Below, piece after piece: positions 42,839 to 51,898 of a stretch of 64,000 nucleotides of DNA. The DNA lies in the NCBI GenBank assembly GCA_947498055.1, contig CANMJA010000002.1, positions 124,001 through 188,000 on the forward strand, read 5' to 3'. Under the pieces are notes generated by a model, which was not told where the DNA came from, searched no databases, and was given only the letters and a program-made list of their open reading frames with translations. A program made the translations under genes and the position numbers. This stretch comes from an uncultured Tenacibaculum sp. (lineage in GTDB: Bacteria; Bacteroidota; Bacteroidia; Flavobacteriales; Flavobacteriaceae). The first letter of the stretch is position 1. Each line of letters opens with the position of its first letter.

Positions 42839-43624
42839 ATGAAGCTAATCTTAAAATGTGTTTTTTCTGTACTTTCATTAACAATGATTTCTTGTAATAC
42901 CAAAGAAATTAAAAAAGAAACTGTAGTAGTAGAAAAGAAAGAAGAGAAGTTAACGAAATCGGATTCAATAATAAACGGAGCAATCAAAGCACATGGAGGA
43001 GATTTGTACGACAAAGCGTCGTATAAATTTATTTTTAGAAAAAGACAATACTCATTTACTAATAATGGGGCATCTTATAAATATTCTATAGAAAGAACTG
43101 AAAAAGATAAACAAATAGTTGATATTCTTGAAAATGGAACTATAACTAGAACGATAGATGGAGTAAAAACAGAATTAAATGATAGAGACAAAGCAAGATA
43201 TTCAGAATCTTTAAATTCAGTCATCTATTTTGCTACATTACCATATAAGTTAAACGATAAGGCAGTAAATAAAAAGTATAAAGGAGAAATTGAAATAAAA
43301 AACCAGAATTATTATGTAGTTGAAATCACTTTTAAGAAAGAAGGAGGAGGAAAAGATTTTGATGATGAATTTCACTATTGGGTAAATACAAACACAAACA
43401 CAATAGATTATTTAGCATATAACTATAGAGTAAATAAAGGTGGAGTAAGATTTAGAAGCGCTTACAATAGAAGAAATGTAGAAGGAGTGATTTTTCAAGA
43501 TTATATAAATTTTAAAGCAGAAGTAGGTACTCCTTTAGCCAAGTTACCCGAATTATATGAAAAAGGAGAGTTGAAAGAACTTTCAAGAATTGAAACAGAA
43601 AATGTTGTAAGTTTATCTAAATAA
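42839..43624 (+). CDS. DUF6503 family lipoprotein
   Basis: A 261-residue lipoprotein: MKLILKCVFSVLSLTMISC with Cys19 lipidated. After a Lys/Glu-rich linker it contains GAIKAHGGDLYDKASYKFIFRKR, YSIERTEKDKQIVDILENGT and DFDDEFHYWVNTNTNTIDYLAYNY, matching DUF6503 proteins of Bacteroidota, which look like lipocalin-type beta structures similar to outer-membrane lipoprotein sorting factors. Function unknown. A cupin gene starts 9 bases later, so they form an operon. Confidence 0.82.
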   Translation: MKLILKCVFSVLSLTMISCNTKEIKKETVVVEKKEEKLTKSDSIINGAIKAHGGDLYDKASYKFIFRKRQYSFTNNGASYKYSIERTEKDKQIVDILENGTITRTIDGVKTELNDRDKARYSESLNSVIYFATLPYKLNDKAVNKKYKGEIEIKNQNYYVVEITFKKEGGGKDFDDEFHYWVNTNTNTIDYLAYNYRVNKGGVRFRSAYNRRNVEGVIFQDYINFKAEVGTPLAKLPELYEKGELKELSRIETENVVSLSK

Positions 43625-43633
43625 AAAGTAACA

Positions 43634-43996
43634 ATGGCGGTAATTAATATTCAAGAAAAGTTAAATTTATTTTCAGATCATTGGTCTCCTAAAAAAATAG
43701 GAGAACTAAATGGTCAACAAATTTTATTAGCTAAAATAAAAGGCGAATTTGTATTTCATAAACATGATAATGAAGATGAATTGTTTATGGTGATAAAAGG
43801 ACAATTAGAAATAGCTTTGGAAAAGGATACTTCAGTAATTATTAATGAAGGAGAATTTTATGTAGTTCCTAAAGGAGTATTGCATAAGCCAATAGCAAAA
43901 GAAGAAGTACATATTTTACTGTTTGAACCATTAACCACAAAGCACACAGGTGATGTAATTGCCGATATTACAGTTGAAACCTATCAGGCTATTTAG
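43634..43996 (+). CDS. Single-domain cupin protein
   Basis: A 120-residue cupin with both motifs: FVFHKHDNEDELFMVIKGQLE (His ligands and Glu) and EGEFYVVPKGVLHKPIAKEE (final His). These residues bind a metal in a beta-barrel. Similar small cupins are often regulators or sugar isomerases; the substrate is unknown. Encoded 9 bases after the DUF6503 lipoprotein gene. Confidence 0.9.
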   Translation: MAVINIQEKLNLFSDHWSPKKIGELNGQQILLAKIKGEFVFHKHDNEDELFMVIKGQLEIALEKDTSVIINEGEFYVVPKGVLHKPIAKEEVHILLFEPLTTKHTGDVIADITVETYQAI

Positions 43997-44209
43997 TGGT
44001 TTTTTGATTTTTAAATCAAAAAAATAGTTAATCTAATATTTAATACCATTAATCTATAGAAAAGGAAGATCAAACGAAAACCTGTTTTTTAAAATGTAAA
44101 ACAGTATTACTTTTGAAGTGTAGTTAAGATTTTAAAATAAGTAGTAATTATTATAATCCCCTTTTAGTTTTTATTTTTTTAATCCCTAAAAAAATGAATA
44201 TTAAGCAAT

Positions 44210-44249
44210 AAAAAAGCCTTTTACAATCCCTAATTGTTAAGGTTTTTTT
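44210..44249. terminator. Bidirectional terminator between cupin and 44259 genes
   Basis: AAAAAGCCTT with TTACAAT and ATTGTTAAGGTTTTTT form a long stem (one bulged G) with A/T runs on both sides, between convergent genes. The rest of 43997-44258 contains nothing recognisable. Confidence 0.72.
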
Positions 44250-44258
44250 ATTGTGTTT

Positions 44259-44651
44259 TTATTTAATAAGAATCCCTTTTTTATTTAAAAGCTCAATCAT
44301 TTTTGAAGTTTCTTCTTTAATAGTGTTCGCTTTAAAAGTGAAGGTTTTTTCCATAATTTTATTTTCTTCAAAAAAGGAAACCTGAAATCTGTTATCTAAA
44401 ACAAAAACATCAGAATGGATTAATTCTATTTTTGCAAAAGAATGAGTAGGTATTTTTTCTATTTTTTTTCGAAACACAGTCGTCGTCTTTGTTTCAGAAA
44501 AACCTTGAGAAACAACCATTACCATTTCTATAGCAACCTCTTTTCTGTTAATTAAATACACATGCCAATCTTTTTCGTTATTTTCATTTTGTTCAAAAAC
44601 AATAGCCATTTCTATACCTGTTACTTCTGGTATTACGATATCTTTTTTCAT
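44259..44651 (-). CDS. Uncharacterised protein downstream of pheS (130 aa)
   Basis: A 130-residue cytoplasmic protein without a signal, Lys- and Glu-rich, starting MKKDIVIPEVTGIEMAIVFEQN. It alternates hydrophobic residues (WHVYLINRKEVAIEMVMVVSQG), suggesting a beta-rich fold. I recognise no domain. It is encoded 79 bases after pheS on the same strand, so it may be read from the pheS promoter. Homologues in this family are sometimes labelled as PheS subunit by neighbourhood only; nothing in it resembles a synthetase. Confidence 0.7.
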   Translation of the reverse strand: MKKDIVIPEVTGIEMAIVFEQNENNEKDWHVYLINRKEVAIEMVMVVSQGFSETKTTTVFRKKIEKIPTHSFAKIELIHSDVFVLDNRFQVSFFEENKIMEKTFTFKANTIKEETSKMIELLNKKGILIK

Positions 44652-44730
44652 AAAAATAATTTCTATAAATTAAAAAAAGTTGTAAAATCAATAAATTGAA
44701 ATTTCACAACTTTAATTTTCAATGTTTTAT

Positions 44731-45750
44731 TTAAATAACAGATTTAAATTGTTCTAAAAAACGAGCATCGTTTTCATAAAACATTCTAATATCTGGTATT
44801 TGATATAATAGCATGGCAATACGCTCAATACCCATACCAAAAGCATAACCAGAGTATTTTGTTGGGTCTATATTACAGTTCTTTAAAACATTAGGATCTA
44901 CCATTCCACATCCCATAATTTCTAGCCAACCTGTCCCTTTGGTAATTCTGTAATCCGTTTCGGTTTCTAGTCCCCAATAGATATCTACTTCAGCACTTGG
45001 TTCTGTAAAAGGGAAATAAGAAGGGCGCAAACGAATTTTTGACTTTCCAAACATTTCTTTTGTAAAGTATAATAAAGTTTGTTTTAAATCTGCAAAAGAA
45101 ACATCTGTATCAATGTACAAACCTTCTACTTGATGAAAAATACAATGAGCACGAGCAGAAATATCTTCATTTCGAAAAACTCTACCAGGAGAAATAGTTC
45201 GAATTGGAGGTTCATTTTGTTCCATGTATCTAACTTGTACAGAAGAAGTGTGTGTTCTAAGTAGGGTATCAGGATTCTTATCTATAAAAAAAGTGTCTTG
45301 CATATCACGTGCAGGGTGATATTCTGGTAAATTTAAAGCAGTAAAATTATGCCAATCATCTTCTATTTCTGGTCCTTCTGAAACAGTAAACCCAATACGA
45401 TTAAAAACTTCAATAATTTGGTTTTTAACAATAGAAATAGGATGACGAGATCCTAGTTTTATAGGTTCAGAAGGTCTTGTTAAATCGCCATAAACACCTT
45501 TTTCCTCTACTGCATTTTCAATAGCTTCTTTAAGCATACTTACTTTTTCTTCAGCAGATTTTTTAAGTAAATTGATGGCTTGTCCAAATTCCTTCTTTTG
45601 TTCATTAGGAACATTCTTAAATTCAGAAAATAAATCTTTTAAAATTCCTTTACTTCCTAAGTATTTAATCCTAAAAGTTTCAATATCGCTGGCAGAGGTT
45701 GTATTAAATGTTGTTACCTCTGAAATTAATTCCTTTACTTTATCTAACAT
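44731..45750 (-). CDS. pheS: Phenylalanine-tRNA ligase alpha subunit
   Basis: A 339-residue class II synthetase subunit. The N-terminal coiled-coil (about 1-85, [11 protein letters not shown]) is followed by the catalytic domain: motif 2 [24 protein letters not shown], the segment [10 protein letters not shown], and motif 3 [18 protein letters not shown]. It forms an alpha2beta2 enzyme with PheT, which is not in this window. The length is normal. Two promoter-like elements lie upstream on the minus strand. Confidence 0.97.
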   Translation of the reverse strand: MLDKVKELISEVTTFNTTSASDIETFRIKYLGSKGILKDLFSEFKNVPNEQKKEFGQAINLLKKSAEEKVSMLKEAIENAVEEKGVYGDLTRPSEPIKLGSRHPISIVKNQIIEVFNRIGFTVSEGPEIEDDWHNFTALNLPEYHPARDMQDTFFIDKNPDTLLRTHTSSVQVRYMEQNEPPIRTISPGRVFRNEDISARAHCIFHQVEGLYIDTDVSFADLKQTLLYFTKEMFGKSKIRLRPSYFPFTEPSAEVDIYWGLETETDYRITKGTGWLEIMGCGMVDPNVLKNCNIDPTKYSGYAFGMGIERIAMLLYQIPDIRMFYENDARFLEQFKSVI

Positions 45751-45772
45751 AATCCATCAAAAATATAAGTTG

Positions 45773-45780
45773 CAAATTTA
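45773..45780 (-). promoter_or_regulatory. -7 element upstream of pheS
   Basis: On the minus strand TAAATTTG matches TAnnTTTG exactly, 22 bases before the pheS ATG. A second match, TATTTTTG, lies at 45758-45765, probably too close to the start codon. Confidence 0.5.
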
Positions 45781-45894
45781 CATTTTTTTTATGGTTTTTC
45801 GAGTTAAACTCTATGTTTAACGAAATCGTTTGCGTTTCTTTTTTTGCGAAAAACAAAAAAAAGGAATTTTAAATTTATGAAATCATAAATTAGT

Positions 45895-45902
45895 TATATT
45901 TG
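45895..45902 (+). promoter_or_regulatory. -7 element upstream of gdhA
   Basis: TATATTTG matches TAnnTTTG exactly, 30 bases before the gdhA ATG. Confidence 0.55.
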
Positions 45903-45911
45903 TAGTAATAA

Positions 45912-47288
<1,377 letters not shown>

Positions 47289-47311
47289 AAGCAATTTTTT
47301 TAAACATATTT

Positions 47312-47339
47312 AAAAGCTCATCAATTTTGATGAGCTTTT
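47312..47339 (+). terminator. Terminator after gdhA
   Basis: AAAAGCTCATCAA and TTGATGAGCTTTT form a perfect 13-bp stem with a 2-nt loop; also usable by the convergent gene at 47345. Confidence 0.92.
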
Positions 47340-47344
47340 TTGTT

Positions 47345-48733
47345 TTAATAGATAGAATCAATATATATCCAAGGGTATTTATTGAGCACTTCTTTTCTTA
47401 TCTTTATTAGAGTTTCGTCTTTCCAACCACTCATTCTAAGTTCCTTTTTTATTTCTTTGTAACTTTTGCCATATGTTTTTTTAGTATAAGTGTTTCTAAT
47501 CTCATTAATAGCTAATTTTGATGTTAAAAGAACTTTAAAATATTCTTCAAAAGAAGTTTTTTGACTGTAAATTAAATTTAAAGGACAAATACCTTTATTG
47601 TTGTATAAAAAGGTTAATTGATCTTTCAGTTTTGTAATTGGAAGCACTTTGTTATTTACTAAAAAAGAGTGATTATCTAAAAATTTAATTGGAACTCTTT
47701 TTTCAAGCGGAATTTTTTGATTCTGAAAATTTGAAAAAAGATTGAAACCAAAAGCATATTTAGATTTATAATAAAAAGGTAGTTTGTTATTAGTGCTTTT
47801 TTTTACAGAATAGAGAAGATTCTTTACATCTAATTTATAGAGTTTATTTTTTAAATCATGAATATATTTAACAGGGATATTTTTGTCTATAAAAAGAACA
47901 TATTTCATATAAGGTAATTCAGAATCAGATATATATTTAAAATCAAAATGATTAATTAATGCTTGGTTTATTTTTGAATCAGTTATATTTATTTCTTCAT
48001 TTTTTAAAATCACTTTTGGAATAGAGTCTCCTGCTGAAATAAAGATTTCAGATATTAAAGAAAGGTGTTCTAGTTTTTTGTAATCCTCAGAATAAACAAC
48101 ATGAATATTGTTTTTGCTTAAAACGTTTTTTTGAAGAATTGCAGTGTCGACCCTATTAATATTTGAGAAATTTATTTTAGACACACAAAAAGACAGAAAT
48201 AAGAAAGAAATTAAGGTAACAGAAAACCATTTAAATCTGTTTTTAGAAAAAAAGAATCTTAAAGACATCCATATTTGCCCAAGAAGAACAATTAGTATTA
48301 AAATAATAATGAAGTTGTGAGTTGGGTAAAAACTAAATTCTTTAAAATCCATAGTTACAATTCCTATAAAAGTTCCCATGCGAACTAACCAACTCATAAA
48401 AAACCAATTAGTAATACGTTGTTGATTTTCAATTTGCTTTCTTTTATAATTGTGCCGAGTAAAAATTTTGTTAGGCTTGTTTAGCCAATAGTTAATAACA
48501 ATAGAGTAAGAGAAAAAGACAGAAATAAATGCGTAGAAAAAGTTGTAAAAAGTATTTTCTTTTTCTGATAAATGAAATAATTCATAGTTTTTTAATAGAG
48601 CATCAAAAACAATAACACTCTTTTTAAAAAGAAGTAAAAAGTGATAAAAAATAATGGAATATGCAATGCCTAAAAACAGCCCAATAATTAATTGAATTTT
48701 AGGAATTTTAAATAATAGTTTAGTCGTTTTCAT
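47345..48733 (-). CDS. Uncharacterised membrane protein (462 aa)
   Basis: The N-terminal 200 residues contain four to five hydrophobic helices (KIQLIIGLFLGIAYSIIFYH, NFFYAFISVFFSYSIVINYW, FIIILILIVLLGQIWMSL, VTLISFLFLSFCVS). The C-terminal ~260 residues are soluble, with VVYSEDYKKLEHLSLISEIFIS and repeated lysine-rich segments. I do not recognise the family. The architecture (membrane anchor plus large extra-membrane part) could suit a sensor or an envelope protein; this is inference. The gene is followed by the gdhA terminator on the opposite strand. Confidence 0.7.
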   Translation of the reverse strand: MKTTKLLFKIPKIQLIIGLFLGIAYSIIFYHFLLLFKKSVIVFDALLKNYELFHLSEKENTFYNFFYAFISVFFSYSIVINYWLNKPNKIFTRHNYKRKQIENQQRITNWFFMSWLVRMGTFIGIVTMDFKEFSFYPTHNFIIILILIVLLGQIWMSLRFFFSKNRFKWFSVTLISFLFLSFCVSKINFSNINRVDTAILQKNVLSKNNIHVVYSEDYKKLEHLSLISEIFISAGDSIPKVILKNEEINITDSKINQALINHFDFKYISDSELPYMKYVLFIDKNIPVKYIHDLKNKLYKLDVKNLLYSVKKSTNNKLPFYYKSKYAFGFNLFSNFQNQKIPLEKRVPIKFLDNHSFLVNNKVLPITKLKDQLTFLYNNKGICPLNLIYSQKTSFEEYFKVLLTSKLAINEIRNTYTKKTYGKSYKEIKKELRMSGWKDETLIKIRKEVLNKYPWIYIDSIY

Positions 48734-49690
48734 AGCAAAATTTTAATAGAGATGTAATTGATTTCAGTTCTTTTTTAAAAGAAAATAGTGATGAAATTTA
48801 AGTTTTCATCACTTTTCCTTTTTCCCTTTTTCTATAGCAACTTCCCACCGAAGTTTTGTTTCGTTTTTACTTTCGTATAATTTTTTTCATAATTAAGTTT
48901 GGTGTTTATTATTAATAAAAAATAGATCTAGCAAAAATCTATTACGAATCTTGTTTCTTTTTCTATAGCAGCTTCCCACTGAAGTTTTGTTTCGTTTTTA
49001 CTTTCGTATAATTTTTTTTCATAATTAAGTTTGGTATTTATTATTAATAAAAAATAGATCTAGCAAAAATCTATTACGAATCTTGTTTCTTTTTCTATAG
49101 CAACTTCCCACTGAAGTTTTGTTTCGTTTTGCTTGTGTGTAATTTTTTCATAATTAAGTTCGGTTTTTACTATTAGAAAAAAATAGATGCAATAAGAATC
49201 CATAATTTTTCTAAAAGAGTAATAGTTAGTTTAATTAGTATTAATATCATAATTAAGTTTGGTTTAGTGTTAATAATTAGTTCAATATCTTGATTGTTTT
49301 TTCAATATATGACGAAAGAAATCGTGTTTCCAAATTTTTGAAACAGATTTTATATGTTTGAATTTATATATGAATGTAAAAAACAATATTTAGTTTTAAT
49401 ATATAACCTAATTAACTATATTTATGTTTTTTATTATAATCAAAAGTTGTTTATTACAATATAATTGTAATAAAGTAAAGGAGGTTTTTACAGCTTTTTT
49501 TAAAAGTAAAATAGAAATGCTGTTTTTTTATGTTGTTTTTTTCAATTCCATCTTTTTTAGAGCTATTAGTGATAAGATTTGTAATAAAAAAAAGAGTTCT
49601 AATGATGCTGTTTTTTTGGAATAAAAACTTGAAAATTAGTTGCCATTTTAAATTCCTATATTCGCAATTCGTTAAAAAAAGATATCTAGT
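48734..49690. other. 957-bp intergenic region with a tandem-repeat array
   Basis: 48826-49280 holds the 131-bp tandem repeats listed separately. 49281-49690 is AT-rich; one short frame (49424-49624) is present but unlike a real gene. A weak promoter-like TATATTCG lies near 49660, before the antiporter gene. Confidence 0.6.
48826..49280. repeat. Three 131-bp tandem repeats with conserved hairpins
   Basis: Copies begin at 48826, 48957 and 49089 (period 131-132 bp). The first two differ at only a few bases, the third diverges after its first 40 bases, and a fragment of a fourth (CATAATTAAGTTTGGT) occurs near 49250. Each unit has a small hairpin, AACTTC..GAAGTT in copy 1 (one base pair shorter in copy 2), and copies 1 and 2 a second, AATAGAT..ATCTATT. 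No spacers are present, so it is not a CRISPR array. Confidence 0.9.
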
Positions 49691-50644
49691 ATGAATACAG
49701 CTTATGTTATAATAGGTTTGTTATTGTTGGTTTTAGGAGGTGAGTTTTTGGTTAGATCATCCGTTGGGTTATCATTTAAGTTAAATATTTCTAAAATGGT
49801 AATAGGTATTACAGTAGTTTCTTTTGCTACTTCTGCTCCAGAGTTATTAGTTAGTTTGCAGGCAGCATTAGATGGTTCACCAGCTATAGCAATAAATAAC
49901 GTTATAGGATCTAATATTGCTAATATTGGTTTAGTGTTAGGAATAACAGCTATAATTGGTCCAATATCGGTCAGTAAAGATTTTTATAAATTAAACTGGC
50001 CTGTGATGATGCTGTTTTCTTTGGTCCTATATTATTTTTTGAAAAATGATAATCTATTAAGTCGAAATGAAGGACTCATTTTATTCTTTAGTCTAATAAT
50101 CTTTTTAATAGTTTTAATTAAATCAACCAAAGAAAATAAAGATGAAAAAGAAGAGGATACTGAAGTTGATTATAAATTGGCAATGGTTGGTTATGGGAAA
50201 ATTTTTATTTGGCTATTAATCGGAGGGGCTTCTCTTTATTTTGGTTCAGAATTATTAGTAAAGGGTGCAAAATCGTTAGCAGAAAACTTTGGAGTAAGTG
50301 AAGGGGTGATTTCTATTACAATGATTGCTATAGGTACAAGTGTTCCTGAGTTAGCAGCTTCTGTAATTGCCGCAGTTAAAGGAGAAAAAGCAATTTCTTT
50401 AGGAAATTTAATAGGATCTAATATTTTCAATATAGCTTCCGTATTAGGTTTAACTTCTCTTATTAAAGAAATTCCAGTAACAGAACCTCAAATGTTAAGT
50501 AGAGATATTTTATGGATGTTAGGTTTTGCTTTTGTAATACTTCCTATGGTGTTTATGTTAAAGAAAATGGTTTTAAGTAGAATAGAAGGGGTTTTATTAT
50601 TTTTAGGATACGGTACTTTTATATATTTAGTGGCATTCGTATAA
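49691..50644 (+). CDS. Calcium/sodium antiporter (CaCA family)
   Basis: A 317-residue membrane protein with about ten helices in two homologous halves. The two alpha-repeats are visible: VVSFATSAPELLVSLQAALDGSPAIAINNVIGSNIANIG and IAIGTSVPELAASVIAAVKGEKAISLGNLIGSNIFNIA (reported here only as position about 43-81 and 212-250). The conserved Glu in each PEL motif binds the cation. A charged loop (KENKDEKEEDTEVD) separates the halves. It exchanges Na+ for Ca2+ at the cytoplasmic membrane, fitting a marine lifestyle. Confidence 0.95.
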   Translation: MNTAYVIIGLLLLVLGGEFLVRSSVGLSFKLNISKMVIGITVVSFATSAPELLVSLQAALDGSPAIAINNVIGSNIANIGLVLGITAIIGPISVSKDFYKLNWPVMMLFSLVLYYFLKNDNLLSRNEGLILFFSLIIFLIVLIKSTKENKDEKEEDTEVDYKLAMVGYGKIFIWLLIGGASLYFGSELLVKGAKSLAENFGVSEGVISITMIAIGTSVPELAASVIAAVKGEKAISLGNLIGSNIFNIASVLGLTSLIKEIPVTEPQMLSRDILWMLGFAFVILPMVFMLKKMVLSRIEGVLLFLGYGTFIYLVAFV

Positions 50645-50647
50645 ATA

Positions 50648-50684
50648 AAAAAGGCTAGTTTATTTAAAAACCAGCCTTCTTTTA
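50648..50684. terminator. Terminator between the antiporter and GSII genes
   Basis: AAGGCTAGTTT and AAACCAGCCTT form an 11-bp stem with one mismatch and flanking A/T runs, between convergent genes. Confidence 0.75.
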
Positions 50685-50703
50685 TATTGAATAAATTTTA
50701 AAC

Positions 50704-51714
50704 TTAAATTTTAGCGCTTTTCACAGTTTGAATAATTCTTCCTGCAACTTTATAAGGATCTGCATTAGAAGCTGGTCTTCTATCTTCTAACCAACCTTTC
50801 CATCCTTGTTCTACAGTAATAATAGGAATACGAATAGAAGCACCACGATCGGAAACACCAAAACTAAAATCATTAATAGAAGCAGTTTCGTGTAAACCTG
50901 TTAAACGTTGATCATTAAATTGTCCATATACGGCAATGTGTTCTTTGGTAACTGGTCTAAAAGCTTCACAAACTTTCTCGTAAGTTTCTTTACTACCACA
51001 TGTTCTTAACAATGAGTTTGAAAAGTTAGCATGCATACCAGAACCATTCCAATCTCCTTTTATAGGTTTTGGATGATACTCTATGTAATAACCAAATTTT
51101 TCAGTTAAACGATCTAATAAGTAACGAGCAATCCAAATCTCATCACCTGCTTTTTTAGCTCCTTTTGCAAATAATTGAAATTCCCACTGTCCTGAAGCTA
51201 CTTCTTGGTTTATTCCTTCAAAATTTAAACCAGCAGAAATACATAAATCTGCATGCTCTTCCACGAAATCTCTTCCATGTGTATTTTTTCCTCCAACAGA
51301 ACAATAGTACATTCCTTGAGGTCCAGGATATCCACCAATAGGGAAGCCTAAAGGTAATTGTGTATGCGTATCCATAATGAAATACTCTTGTTCAAAACCA
51401 AACCAGAAATCATTATCATCATCATCAATTCCAGCTCTACCATTTGTTGGGTGAGGGGTACCATCAGCGTTTAAAACTTCGGTCATTACTAAATAACCAT
51501 TATCACGAGCAGGATCTGGGTATATAGCAACAGGTTTTAATAAGCAATCAGAATCTCCTCCTTCTGCCTGACGAGTTGATGAACCGTCAAAAGACCAAAT
51601 AGGACAATCTTCTAATTTCCCACTAAAATCTTCTACAACTTTAGTTTTACTACGCATGTTTTGGGTTGGATAATATCCATCTAACCAAATGTATTCTAAT
51701 TTAAATCTAGCCAT
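50704..51714 (-). CDS. Glutamine synthetase, type II (eukaryotic-like)
   Basis: A 336-residue glutamine synthetase of the short GSII type: YIWLDGYYPTQNMRSKTKVV, then WSFDGSSTRQAEGGDSDCLLKP (the beta-grasp and first metal site), FGFEQEYFIMD (Glu ligands), NFEGINQEVASGQWEFQ, GSGMHANFS and the C-terminal DRGASIRIP. It makes glutamine from glutamate, ammonia and ATP. It lacks the adenylylation Tyr loop of GSI. It is divergent from the GSIII gene, so a single intergenic region (51715-51898) controls both. Confidence 0.93.
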   Translation of the reverse strand: MARFKLEYIWLDGYYPTQNMRSKTKVVEDFSGKLEDCPIWSFDGSSTRQAEGGDSDCLLKPVAIYPDPARDNGYLVMTEVLNADGTPHPTNGRAGIDDDDNDFWFGFEQEYFIMDTHTQLPLGFPIGGYPGPQGMYYCSVGGKNTHGRDFVEEHADLCISAGLNFEGINQEVASGQWEFQLFAKGAKKAGDEIWIARYLLDRLTEKFGYYIEYHPKPIKGDWNGSGMHANFSNSLLRTCGSKETYEKVCEAFRPVTKEHIAVYGQFNDQRLTGLHETASINDFSFGVSDRGASIRIPIITVEQGWKGWLEDRRPASNADPYKVAGRIIQTVKSAKI

Positions 51715-51865
51715 GATATTTATTTAAAATGCTGTTTTTTAAGTATTATGATACAAAAATGATTATTTTTTTAATTACCCCCAAATTTTAAGGGGTATAT
51801 TTTGAATATTTGAAGATAATTTAATTTAAGCCCTGTTTTTTTAAGGGTTAAAATATTTTAATTAG

Positions 51866-51873
51866 TATTTTTG
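51866..51873 (+). promoter_or_regulatory. -7 element upstream of glutamine synthetase III
   Basis: TATTTTTG matches TAnnTTTG exactly, 25 bases before the GSIII ATG. On the opposite strand only a near match for the GSII promoter (CATTTTTG) is seen around 51764. Confidence 0.5.
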
Positions 51874-51898
51874 AAAATTAAACCAAAAAAAGGTATTT

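Noticed and set aside
48826..49280. CRISPR array
   Set aside because: Units are 131 bp, directly adjoining with no unique spacers, and no cas genes are present.
49424..49624. Short open frame (66 codons) between the repeat array and the antiporter gene
   Set aside because: Composition follows the local AT-rich DNA (runs of Phe and Lys), no family resemblance, and no promoter or spacing support.
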